Source: Favolaschia claudopus
Lineage: Eukaryota > Basidiomycota > Agaricomycetes > Agaricales > Mycenaceae
Length of the DNA: 64,000 bases
Direction: 5' to 3'
Assembly: GCA_037176885.1 (NCBI GenBank)
Contig: JAWWNJ010000012.1
Coordinates: 496,001-560,000, forward strand
A program made the translations under genes and the position numbers. Numbering within the stretch: position 1 is the first letter of the stretch; each line of letters starts with the position of its first letter. The notes beneath the pieces were generated by a model. That model was not told the DNA's origin. It was given only the letters and a program-made list of their open reading frames with translations, and made no database searches. Shown here one piece after another: positions 47,689-59,513 of this stretch.

Positions 47689-49775
47689 CTAGTGAATCTC
47701 CACCTCATTATTCGGTCTCCGCTTCAGAATTATTTCAACCTCTGTTTCGAGATTCATGCCGGACATGGGCCATCGACGAGCAATGCTCGCCATCGCCTTT
47801 ACCTCCTTGTATACAAAAGACGAGCTGCATCGCAGCGGACCACCCAAAATCGATGCTGTTTTCCTTCCGCAATCTTGACAACGTGCAATTGCATATGCAT
47901 ACGGCTAGCTCGAGCACGGGACACAAAACTTGCCCATTCTGACGCGCCGGCTTGTTCCAGTTCGTATACCGTTTCTGAGTTCGTAACGGATTCCACAGAC
48001 ATTTTGGGGTGGAAGTCTGTCGTGAGGTCAAATAGCATGAAACTTTCATCGGCGCTCGAGGCCGTGAAGTTGGCATAGATTTGGCAGATCTCGCCAAATT
48101 TGTCGGTGTAAGCCCTATGTAATAGGTGGCGCAAGAATTTACGCTCGTTATAGGTCGCTGGATTACTGCCGGAATCCGCTGTCCATTGATCAAGGAATGA
48201 GTGTTCGATCGGTTTAGGTACACTGAAACGTACCGAGCGACAACACTTTGTCAACTCCGCAAGACGCACGATGTCCGCCCTGTTCCCAATCCGCTAGCTG
48301 ACACTCACGATTACAATAGTATGCGGCGCGACACTGTGAGCATCTTCGCAAGGACAGTTTTTCTTGAATTTTTCCGCACTGTTAAGGCTGAGCGCTGAGA
48401 CCGAGGCACCAATACGCCGAAAGTTACGCACCTTGAGATTATCACAAGCTCTAGAATCCTTTACCGTCTCAATTTCCCGCAAAACCTTCATTCGTGTTTC
48501 CAGCACACCCAAGCAAACTTGCCATTCTTTGAACAATCGATTCGCTCGAAACTCCTTGGACGAAGTGATCTTGGTAATGTCCTTCCAAGCTTCTGAGACG
48601 GACACCACGACTTGATAATGAGCCGTTGCAAAAGGTAAATGGCGCCGGATGAAATAGCGTATGACGTCCGAGGCCGTTGCGCTGTAGAGTAAAGTGATTA
48701 TAGCCAGGATGCGCAAGAGGCCGGCCTTTATAGCACTCGGTAGGAATTGATATCCATGAGGCAGACTAACGAGTCTCTCTATCAGTATCAATGCCATTTG
48801 AGGTAATACATCCCCATTGATTGCCCCGCGCGCCAAATAGAACTCCAATGCATTCATGAACGGCGGAATGAATCCATGCCCCGGAAGAAGCGCGATAAAC
48901 TCGTCTCGCATAGGATTTCGAGATATTCCCGGAGTATCGGGCTCGAGGATGAACTTCATGAGACTAGGGAGGTGAACCGGGGGTGAGTTTGGTGAAGGTG
49001 TATGTTCCATCAGATCGTGGAGATATTGCACGCTAAGGCGCGCCAAATCGTCCAGAGTGCCCCCTGCGCCGTCAGCAAGTTCTTGAAAATGCGCATGATC
49101 CACGAATGGCAAGAATCCAAGCAACCGCGCCAATCCAGTGAAAAACAGCCCAAACATTTCATTATTTGATCCCCGGTCGGATGCAAACGCCCATGCTTTG
49201 CCGAGGATAGTTCTGAACCCCACTGTGGACGAGATCAGCGCGAGGTTCTTGTCAAATACCTGTGCCCCAAAAATCACGATGGATTGGTACAAGAACGCAT
49301 CTGACAACTTTGCTTGTTCGGGCATATGTTCCTTGTGTTCGTGCATGAACGAAGCCCATGCCCACACGCGAGGCCAAACCTCAACGCGTATCTCGTCAAG
49401 AGAGGTTGTTCGGGCGGTGAGGACATCTATCGCGCCGTGCCATGAGGTGGTTGCACGAGCGAGACGGAGGATTAACTCGGCGGATGCCGACGAGTCCCAG
49501 TCTCCAGCCGTAGGAATCAGATCCGGGTTGAGATGGGTGTAGAAAACCGGAAAATATAGCAGCCTGTGAGGTGCAGAGCTAGCGTTTTGGGCTAAAGCGT
49601 GGAGTATTCGTAGATCACTGAGAGAGGCGTCCGCTTGGCAGGCGTTCTTGGCCATTGTCTAGTAGTGAGGTACCGAAATATCAGTGCGGATTGACCGGCG
49701 TGTATCGGGATTCAAACTTACTCGCTGGTTAACGGGGAGTCGCCGTAAATTGCTTATATCAACTGCAGGATGCAT
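47689..49775 (-). pseudogene. MYND-finger paralog A, one-base frameshift near the 3' end
   Basis: Member of an agaricomycete-specific family: a long helical N-terminal region, a MYND zinc finger and a C-terminal conserved domain. Exons: 49775-49722 (MHPAVDISNLRRLP), 49658-48432, 48378-48234, 48178-47689. The MYND finger in exon 3 is canonical: C-x2-C pair RRCSQC, YYCNRECQ, then GGHRASC. In exon 4 the frame breaks at 47838/47839: paralogs have GTG-GTA-CCG where this copy has GTG-GT-CCG. After the missing base, the other frame resumes the family sequence and ends with EVEIH and stop at 47689, like paralogs B and C. With one base added, the total is exactly 639 codons. Without it, translation stops at 47799. 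A sequencing error is the alternative. Confidence 0.8.
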
Positions 49776-50641
49776 GGGCGCGATGAGACCTGGTAAGAGT
49801 GCAATAAGTAAGAACGATGTGTGAGGACAATGTGAGGAGAGGAAGAGGGGTGTGACAGTGATGTGACTGGAAATGTCCCGTGAATTGAACATTACGTAAC
49901 CCGTGGCGGGAATGAGAGAAAAGAAAAAAATAGCAGGGCAGTATTGTAGTGAATCTGTTATACCTGTCAATGGGAGATAAAACAGTAACTGGGATCGTTG
50001 AGAGCCACAGTCAGGAGGGTGGGACATGGGCAAAAAGTAGGCCCTAGGGTTCGCAGAAACAAAGGTTTGCCTGTTCATTTCTAAACTCGGGGGTAACTAC
50101 TAGCTCATGTTATTCTAGATCTGCGGCTATTGCTGTATAATTTAAGAGATAATCTTGTCCCTCGATTCAATCTTCTCTCGCTTTGCTTTTACATCTAAGA
50201 AAGTTGAAAATTAAATCAAAAATTCTGTTCGAAATTCCTGCTTTGCACGAGCTGGGGTCAACCTGCGTTGGTGGCATTCGCGTCCAACAGCAATGGAACG
50301 AACGAGACAAGCCAGCTCGTAAGTAGTTTGTGGCCATATGGCCATCGAGTAACAAGCGTGAGACTAGGCCGTCGGCACCTCGGCAACTGTCTTTTTCTTT
50401 GTACCTTCATCTCGCGACACCTAATCCTCAACTTTAGCGCTACCTTCGTTCGATTATCTTTACTGCGTGACGCTTCAACCGAACTTGACTACTGTGAAAC
50501 CCATCGTAAGCGGTCCCTTCTTCTATTGGCTGAAAACGGACGAAATCCTGGATTGAAACGTGTCAATTTGAGCAAGCTCAGCGTATTGCTGGATGTGGTC
50601 AATTCAGCCGTTTGCTGATGAATTAACGGTCTCAGACGCCT
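49776..50641. other. Divergent promoter region, MYND A / TFIIIC
   Basis: 866 bases between two divergent starts. No gene is convincing; open frames on both sides of 50000 and at 50268-50618 are not splice-connected. Confidence 0.5.
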
Positions 50642-53600
50642 ATGGATACCTCACTGAAAGTCAAGCTCGAAGCATTGGAAGAAAATAAGATTCTATGGGA
50701 AGCTGAAGAATCATCAGGTGCGAATGATTTCGCGTCTCGCAGATAACTAGATTTTCACCGATTCAGATACCGACTCGTCCCAATCAAGCTCGGACTCCGA
50801 TTCTGAAGAACCGGAGGACGATGAAGATGTTAAGCCAATAATCAAATTCGAGCCCGTCGATGAAGACTCCAGCGAAGGAGACTTCGAGTACGTTTCTCTG
50901 GATCCGCCACTGTTTTTTCCACCTCATAGTAGTGTGCAGGCGTCTCGTTCGCGACATCAGACTCAACGAAGGCTCATCGAGCGCAAGTCTGTTAGCCAAG
51001 GACTGGGACTTCTCTATCCACGACCAGGATCACCGCGACGAATTGCGCGCAGCGTCAGAAATAGCCCAAAAACGACGCACTGTAAGCATTCTATCTCTTT
51101 TCCCCGTTTCTCGACACTCAATATTCGTCAGCGCGCCGGCCCCACTCTCTCCCACCAAACAAAAGCCCTCATCGGCGAAGGAAACCAAGCCTACGTCGAC
51201 GGCGACCTCCCCCGCGCGACTCGCATCATGCTCGACGTCATCCGCATCGAACCGCGCGCTGCCGCCGCCTGGTCCGTCCTCGCGCAGTGCTATGAAGACA
51301 AGAAAGAGCTTTCCAAAGCTTTGCAGCTGCGCATCATGGGCGCGCATCTGAAGAACGACGCGGAGGAGTGGGATGCATTGGCTAGGCAGTCGAGGTGCGC
51401 CGCTTTTTTCTTTTTGTTTTTTGGAGGATTAGCGAAATGCGACGTCGCAGAGCGATGGGACAACCGCACCAGGCACTCTACTGCTGGGCGAAGGGATACG
51501 CACTCGATCCAGACAACGCCTCCGCCCTATGGGACCGTGCGATGCTCGCGAAGGAGGTGGGTGATTTGCGTACGGTACGCCGCGTCATCTTTCCCCTCCT
51601 CACAGTCACACTCATCCCACACAGACCCGCCTGGCCCTCCTCGCCCTCCTGCACCGCTTCCCGCACGACCTCACCCTCCTCTCCACCCTCCGCCCCGTCC
51701 TCATCGACCTCGACGACCTCCCCACCTGCACCCGCCTCTTCCACTCCGCCTTCGAGCACTACTACGCCGCCTTCCCCTCCGGCTCCTCCTCCCCCTTCAC
51801 CTCGCTCGAAATCCTCCTCCTCGCAGACCTCTACACCACCCTCGGCGAGCACGAGCGCGCGGTGGACGTGGTGCGCAAGGGCGCGCGGTGGCTGCAGGGA
51901 CGCGGGGCGGAAGGGTATTGGGATTTGTGTAGGGATGATAGGGAGTTTGATTTGTTGGATGAGGGGGGAGAGGGGGTTGAGAGGATGGATGATGGGGATG
52001 GGGAGGAGGAGGAGGAGGAGGACATCGAGCCGGGGTATCACGAGTTGGATGTGAACGCGCGGCATCGGCTTGCGATTGCGAGGATTAGGATGGGGGAGTT
52101 GGACGAGGGGAAGGTAAGATCGGTTTTCTTTTTTGTGTTTATGTGATATGGGGGCGTTTTGATGAATACTTACTACAGATGCACGCCACTATCGTTATTT
52201 CGCAAGATATCTTAGACTATGCGCCGCTATTCGTAGAGATTGCTGATGCGTATTTTGAGCGGGAGCTCTATGCCGAAGCGCAGGCTGTTTACGAGCTTCT
52301 TGGGACTAATGAGACGGTATGCTCGGCAGTTTTCCTACTTGTTTTTGTTGACATTCCTTTGTTTTCATTCTCGTTGGATGCTTCTAGACGAGCAGCGTCC
52401 ACATATTACAGCAAACTGCGGAATGCCTACGATTGAGTGATCAACTCAAGGATGCCGGTGAAGTCTATGAAGCTGGTGAGCTCATTTTCTCCTGCCCAAT
52501 TCCAGACTCGAATGAGAGTGCGATGTGGAATCAGTGAGGAAGGCGGATCCAGAGAATAATGAAGTCAAGATGAAGCTCGCTGAAATCTACGAAATGCTGA
52601 ACGAGCCGCGGAAGGCGCTCGATCTCGTTTATGAAGGCGAGTATCTTCGTCGGCTTCTTTCCTCCCTTTTTCTTTCTCTCTCATACTTTCTTATGTACGC
52701 AGTCATCGACTCGCGCAAACGCAAACCCAAAGAAGACTTGAATCCCATCCCTGTCCCGGAACCGTCCTCGTCAGCTGAGGCATTTTCGTCCTTAATCCAG
52801 GAAAAGAAACCAAAAATCCGAGCGTCTAAGAAGACTGCGCCGAAGAAATCCAGCAATCGGCTATCTAATGCAGAACTACGCGAGATGGAGGCGAAAAAGG
52901 AGAAAGAGATGGTGGAGGGGTATCGGAGGCTGAAACAGCTGTGGCCGAGGATGTTGCAGGATGAAGGGGACGCGCGGAAGCTGTGGATGGTGCAGGCGGA
53001 GAAGCTGGTTGAGGCGTTTCGGGAGACGAGGAGGCTTTTTTCGACCTCTCGCGTGAGTGCAGCTCCTGGTGTGATTTGAGTTGCTGGCTGAACGTCTTTC
53101 GTAGATCTTCAGAGGGATGTTTCCGACTCGGACTCGCAAGCTCGAGACGATCGATGAGGATAATATGCTTTCTCGTTTGCAGTTTGATATCGGTGCGTCT
53201 TTTTCTGAGTGGTACTTCGTGCGGCGGCGGTTGCTGATACTAAGAGATTCGAATAGCGCATGACACCACGGCACGCAAAACGAGGAGTGGCGATCAGTAT
53301 AATCGAGTGGACGTTTTTCGTGGCATAGGATTTGAGGATTGGCTTCGGCTTTTCTTCCAGGTGAGTCGAACATCTCAAGTCATCTTTGTCTTGCATCATA
53401 AAGGCAAACCCGATTCTACGTTCAGTACTCCTTCAATCATACCCAGAGTGGGAACTTCGAGCAAGCTGATGAGATCCTTCGGCATATCCTCTTGTCTAGC
53501 GCCTATCAATTGCCTTCGCAGCAAGATTCCATCCGAATTGCGCTCATAAGTACGCTTCAGCCTTCTTGAATGTACACCTTTTCATTGACAGATCTCACTA

Positions 53601-54704
53601 CCAGCATGTGCCTCTGCCGCAGGACGCTTCCCCATCGTCGTCGAACAATCCAGGAAACTGCTGATGACGCGTCAATGGCATAACGACCCCATGCGCATCA
53701 TGTTGGCGGCGCTGGGCAGCGGCTTGAATCCGACCGACGCCTTTCTGATGTCGACGCTGTCAAAGTTCCTTCACCGCGAAGTGAAGTTGTTTGATAGCGC
53801 AGTTAACCATCCTGAGTTGCTTACCTGGAGCATTCAAACGAAGCGGTTCAGCGATAAGTCCGTTGGAGGTGCAGAAGGGTTCGAGGATGATGACGATGAA
53901 CATGAGGCGGGTGAGCAGGATGTCCTCAAAGGAGCGAAAGAAAAGGAGGTAAGCAAGGGTCGTAAGAAGAAGGTCCGCGCGCCGAGGCTCCCGGAAATCG
54001 CGACGAAGCCCAATCCGATTGTTGTTGCTTTGTATGGCCAGATGTGCCTCCTCGCGAAGAGCTATCAAAGTGCTCTGTGTATGTGCTCGACTCGGTTTCT
54101 CGTACTCTTGCGCTGACGTATCCCGCAGTCTACCTTCTCATGGCGTACGACTACTGTCCCGAAGACCCTTTGATTTCGCTTTCTATCATCGTTGCTTCAA
54201 TCGGTCGTGCCTCTCATCGGCAATGCGATAATCGTAATTACCTCGTCGCTCAGGTATATGCCGTTCTTGTTCTTCCTCTTGATGAATTTCTGAATAATCC
54301 ACGTTTTGATCAGGCACTGGCGTTCTTGGGTCGATACAGGGAATACCGCTTCAAGTGTCCTGGCCAGCATGCGGTTGAGATTGAGTACAACTTTGGAAGG
54401 ACGTTTCATCACCTCGGTATGTTCGATACGCCTTCAATACGCTCCTATCAGAAAGTGATCCTATATGTATGGGAAAGGGTTATACTCTCATGCCGCCAAA
54501 CATTACGAACGCGCGCTCGAAGAGGCGATGAAGGTCAAGAACCCCACGGTTTGTCAAATTCCAACTATCTGAGGCAATAGATTGACTACGTTTTTTCAGG
54601 GCACGGGAGCCGCCGAAGCTGCTTATAATCTTTCCCTAATCTATGTTACTACTGGCGCAAAAGCCCTGGCCATCGATCTCTATCGTTGTTGGCTAACCTG
54701 TTGA
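50642..54704 (+). CDS. TFC4: TFIIIC TPR subunit (Tfc4/Sfc4, human GTF3C3 type)
   Basis: RNA polymerase III transcription factor IIIC subunit that holds TFIIIB on tRNA and 5S genes; nuclear. About 18 exons, roughly 1050 residues. An acidic Ser/Asp/Glu N-terminus (DTDSSQSSSDSDSEEPEDDED) precedes a TPR array: GEGNQAYVDGDLPRATRIML, then HQALYCWAKGYALDPDNASALWDRAMLAKEVGD, further TPR near 52180-52330, and late TPR near 54300-54560 ending ALAIDLYRCWL. The mid segment VFRGIGFEDWLRLFF is conserved in the family. One intron (52637-52702) has a GC donor, is 66 nt long, and is open in frame. Exon 51640-52130 is C-rich in its first half and G-rich in its second. Confidence 0.88.
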
Positions 54705-55152
54705 GATTGTCACTTTGTTTTCTTGTTTTCTGCATGCACGTCGCTCTGCTTTCGATTTGTTTTGTTCCACCTCTTTGCATTGACTAGACTTGTATCTCTT
54801 GTTCTCGTTGTTGTTGTCCTACTAGTGCCCGTGCTGTTGAATCATTTGTATTGCTGATTTGTTACCTTGATCTTGTTGCATATATCCGAATGTACATATT
54901 GTAGTCGTAACTCCGTTGTGTATATAGCTCTGTACGTGCTTTTGGCTATGTACATTGTAATTAGTCCCACCTTGACTTGACCGAACCGATTCTGGGTTTG
55001 TGTTTCTTATGGCTCACCAACGAACTCGTGTCACAACGGACATGGAGTTTCGTTCAGTTCTGCGGGCAGAATAAGATGTACATAGACGTGCAGTCTCAGA
55101 TAGGGTACACAATAACGAGAAGATTACTTAAATAGTCAACCAACTCAGAATC
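54705..55152. other. Convergent 3' regions
   Basis: T-rich strand downstream of the TFIIIC stop, including repeated TTGTT-type strings at 54720-54960, consistent with a 3' UTR. No gene supported. Confidence 0.55.
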
Positions 55153-56883
55153 TCAAAGCTTAATCTCCACCGCACTCAGCGAAGTCACCACCGTCACTTC
55201 ACCACGCTCCATACCCTCCTCCGACCATCCAACCTTCCCAGAAGACCTGCCGTGATGTCCTTCCGAATTGGCGATGCGCTTCCTCCCCTTCCCGGCGGGA
55301 TCCTCCGCCTCCCCGTCGATGGCGACAGTCACAGAGCCCAGGCTCGTCTCGGCGTGGAAGGAACCTTCGTAGGTGATGGGAAGGCCAACATACGCGGGGG
55401 CGAGGGCGGTGGTCGCGTGAAGGGTGAGGGTGGACTCCAGTGGCGCGGAGAGGATGTCAACGCCGAGACGGCCGTGGGCGGTGTGTGCGATGACGTCGAA
55501 GACCGAGTCGTCTTTGGATGATATCAAGTTGAGATTGGCTTCGATAGGTCTGCAGACGTTCTGAATTTAGGGCGTCGAAAATGTGAGCGAAGGTTAAAGA
55601 CGTACGAATTTTGAGTGTGCAGCTTCAGTTGGGCTTTGTGGTGGTCGGATTCGTGGAAGAGGTTGACGTCGACTTTGATGGGGGCGTTGGACGTCGTGAG
55701 GGTTATATGGGAGCCATTGAATGTCCCCTCAATTGGAGCCATGGATGTCGCGAGGTAGGCTTCCGGCGCCACCAAAGACTATAGGAGATGAAGTCGGTAA
55801 ATATATGAGAACATGAGAGAAGAAATGTAACATACTTGAATCTTGATAGGGCCGAGGGAGCTAGCAATAGTCGCATTGCGAGCAGTCAAGGACTAATAGT
55901 GCCTTGGTGAGTACTGGATTGAAGTCGAGATATGGAAGGCGTTCATACCTCAGCACGCACTCCCGCCAACGAGCTCCTGAGACCCAGATGCCCGAAAGCC
56001 ACATTGCTGAGATCAGCGAAGGTCTGCGAGTAGATCTCGAGGTCCGTGAAGAAGCGGTTGATGTCGAGAGGTGAGTCGTCCTCAGTACGAGGGAAAGTGA
56101 CGCGAACGTCAAACCGAAGCTTTTGGTGCTCGTGGCGGTGACGGCGACGAGGTTCGTCCCACTTGGTCTGAATGGTATTTCAGCTAAATTGAGCAGTACA
56201 GCACGGAAAAAAGACACACGAAGATGCCAACTCCGGTGTGATCGTCATCGCGCTTGAGAAGACAGGCCTTGGACGCGTCGAGGTATTTCTCATGCCAGAA
56301 ATACGCAGTGATATCGACTTTAATTGAGTCAGAAACTTCGTCGGACTGCACGTAGTTGATGTTTCCAGAGGAGAAGGGCCGCCTGCCGTGACTGCGCGAA
56401 AGGAGGAATAAAGTGTCCGCCGAGACGGGGAGCTCAAACGCAGCTTCCGCAGAATACGGGAATTCCTCTGTGATGTCGGGATCGGTCTCTACGCTATCCG
56501 ACCAAGATGCGCAGTCCGCTGACATATCCGTAGGAATTGGCCAGTGCTGGTGAATGGTAAGTCGTCTAGGTCCGATTCACGAAGTCTTGAAGGCTCACCT
56601 CATCACCGTCCTCTTTGAAAGAGATGGGGGATTGGAATCGGAAGTACCGCGAGCCAACCCAGAGAAGCAACGCAGTAACGCCCAATTTTCTGAAAACCTT
56701 CAGTTTTTTGCAGCGCTTGCGGCGAATGGATTCCTCCATGCCAGTCGATGCTGGGACGGGGAGTTCTTGCGAGGGGAGAGGCGCTTTGGAATCCATGACG
56801 GGGGATCTGTTCGTCGGCAATTTCTCCGGTTCACCTTTATATCCTTTCTCGACAGGCTGCGCCGCAGACGGATGTGACGACAT
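55153..56883 (-). CDS. Single-pass membrane protein with DUF7330/DUF4097-like beta domain
   Basis: Function unknown; resembles mushroom proteins with a repetitive adhesin-like beta-helical domain. Exons (minus): 56883-56599, 56546-56220, 56167-55949, 55892-55836, 55778-55606, 55549-55153, summing exactly to 486 codons. A cytoplasmic Pro/Lys-rich N-terminus, basic RRKRCKKLK, then one transmembrane helix (about residues 66-82) give type II topology. The outer part has repeated ARNATIASSLGP, NGSHITLTTSNAPIKVDV and VTVAIDG-type strands typical of this fold. The start at 56883 is preferred because it gives a complete helix and domain order. It shares a 355-bp divergent promoter with MYND paralog B. 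Confidence 0.75.
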
Positions 56884-57238
56884 GTGGTACCTTTGTACTG
56901 CGCGCAATTCATTTGGTGATGGTGCGCCGGCAGCCGGGGCCGCGTAATCGGTCCAGATTTTTTTTCAAGACATTTTGTGTGGCGTAGTAAGGAAGACATG
57001 GGTATCCAACGTGGCGGGAGGATGCCAGGTTGGCAGAGGTTGGCAGAGGGGAAAGCCAAGGAAAAGCCAGCGAATGATACGGATCATGGGACACGATCAC
57101 GTGGATGATTATCCTCTTCCCTTCTTGGCTTGGTGACGCGGAGCCCAGCCCTCGTTCGGATTTAAGTCGTGACAGTGACAGACTGGGTCACATCACTCGC
57201 GTATCACCACCCGATTTCACGCTTTCTCCTGAACTACC
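56884..57238. promoter_or_regulatory. Short divergent promoter, DUF7330-like / MYND B
   Basis: 355 bases between two divergent start codons. GGTTGGCAGA is repeated in tandem at 57030-57050. No obvious TATA box. Confidence 0.5.
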
Positions 57239-59320
57239 ATGCACCCCGTCATGAATACGAAGAATCTGGATCGTTTGCCCCTGCCTCGACGAGTACGTGC
57301 CACTATTTTACTTATCTCTTTTGGTTTACTGTATTTACCGTTTCACAAAGAGAGTGGCAATGACCGCCTTGAAAGCCGGCCGGTCGCTGCAAGAGCTGCA
57401 ACAAGTGGTGGCTGCCATGAAGTCGTCGCCTTCCTCGCAAAAAGAACTCTATCTTCCGGTCTTTCATGCATGTCTTGACCCAGCAAATATCCCCACTAAA
57501 AATGAGTGGGAACGTCTGCAACCCGAATCGGCTATTTCAACCCGAGTAGCTTGCGCATCGTTGGCTCTACGCTACTTATTCGCGCTCTTGATAGGTCGTG
57601 ACGCTGCACGAGAGCTCGGCGAAACCACCTGGCCGCATGTCTTTCGATGGGTCTTCTTCATGCACGAATACAAAAACCATCTCCCCGAAACTATCAGCCT
57701 GGCGGACGAACACCTTTACAGTCAATTTATGGTCTACGCCGCTCAGAATTATGAGCGGGAAACGGAGCCGGTGCTGTGCGCCGTCATGTCCGCCACCTTG
57801 GGATTCCGCGTCCTCGTCGGCAGGGCCTGGGTATATCTCTCGCAGATGAAAGCCTCTCCGGCATTCGAGCCCTGCCTTCATTACATCGCCCTCTTTATCG
57901 GAGGCATGGAGTACACCGAGGAAGAAGAGTTTGCCGAGCTCGTCGAAGGTGCTGGAGGCACTGTGGATGACCTCGCTCGGCTTTCGGTGGAATTTCTCGA
58001 CGCATTACGCGGAAACCTGAGCTGGGAACTCGGACCTCCTGGTCTGTACATCCACAGTCTGGTCAGCTTCATTCGAAGCAGTCGCTCTAGCAATCCGCCG
58101 GACTTTTCTTTACGAGATAAATTCATCGAGGCTTTGCGAGCACACGGATTCATTCCTTCACTCGTAATCGCAACGGACTCACTGTCTTCTTTGGACGACA
58201 AACCTGTGGTTCACATATCTCTGGAATTACTGGAAACGCTGATGTCAACGTCCGGGGGATACCGCCTATTTCCTGCCGCCATTCATGCTGGCGTTTTGCA
58301 GATGACCGCGCGAATCTCGCTTAGGTACGGGGATGCGTTCGACTATTACTTGGAATATTTTCTCGGAAAACTTCTCGGCGCAACGGTCTATTATTACGTG
58401 GCTGCCGCCGTGGGGAACGTTCTGGAGGAGGTTAAGAAACTTGTCCACACGGCAGAGTTCGAAGAAGAGGAGATATATGACCACTGGATCAATTTTCTGT
58501 GGACGGCTGAGGATAGGGTCAAACTGGTACATCGGATGAAAGGACGCGCTGTTCTCAAAGCATGCGACAATCTCGATGTTTGTGTTCTCGCCTCGCAAAC
58601 AGATATTTCTAGCTTAAAAATTGACAGTGCGGAAAAATCCAGGATGGATCGGCGTGCAGACGATGTTCACGGTGCCACTCCGCATACTATTGCAACTCGG
58701 ATTGTCAAAGAACTGACTGGACGCACGGTGGGCATCGTGCCAGTTGCGGCGCCGATCCCGGATGGTTGGTAGGCCAGTCCTTTATTACTGGTTTCTTCGT
58801 TTAATTAAAATTCATCTCGACGACAGGTGACTCACCTAGCTGCCCCCTGAACTATCACGAACGCGTCTTTCTGCGACTCGTGCTGCAATCCGACTACAAG
58901 AGCAGTCGTACCACTGTCTGCACGGCGCAAATCACACATTTGAGGACCTACGATTCCGACCAACCCTTTTTCATACTATTCAACTACAGGTACTGCACTC
59001 CGACCCCACATTCTCTGGAATTGGCTACCGATTCAGAATCTGGCTACACCAAGACTCTGCAAGGACCCGAATGGACGAATATCTTGGCTCGTGTTCGCAA
59101 AAGCCATGGCCGCATGCAGTTGCATGTCGTTAACGTTGTGGATGGCGAGAATGATCGTTTGTGGGTGGTACCGCTGCGCTCAAGCAGCGCCTATATCCAC
59201 AAAGGCGTTCGTGAACTCGTGAGTCGGATTCCCGACTCGGAGAAGTACGGCGCGCTGGATGTGATGAAAGACATCGATGAAATGCTGCGCGGTGCAAGTG
59301 ATGTTGTGGAAATTCATTAG
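57239..59320 (+). CDS. MYND-finger paralog B
   Basis: Same architecture as A and C. Exons: 57239-57292 (MHPVMNTKNLDRLPLPRR), 57351-58583, 58628 to about 58790, and one ending at 59320. The MYND segment reads CRRCSRCHSAYYCNSDC, W, then GGHRASC if exon 3 extends past 58727. The C-terminal domain has RMQLHVVNVVDG and WVVPLRSSSAY, and ends ASDVVEIH. The third intron is ambiguous: the donor that keeps the whole finger and the frame is near 58791 and would leave an intron of only 36 nt. The 58728 donor also keeps the frame but changes the last zinc ligands. Function of the family is unknown; MYND fingers usually bind proline-rich partner peptides. Confidence 0.75.
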
Positions 59321-59513
59321 CCCAGATACACTCAATTATTTTTGGATACAACGGTGCAATTTCTTATTGTCTGCAGGCCGCTTTCGAATAATTGAATCCA
59401 ATACTTGCTCTGGTTACTCTCCCGAGCCGGCATTCGGTTTGATGCGTCATCAGATCCATCAGTTTTCAGTCAGTGCCACTGGCACTGCCACATCCTTCTT
59501 CGTTTCTTCACTC

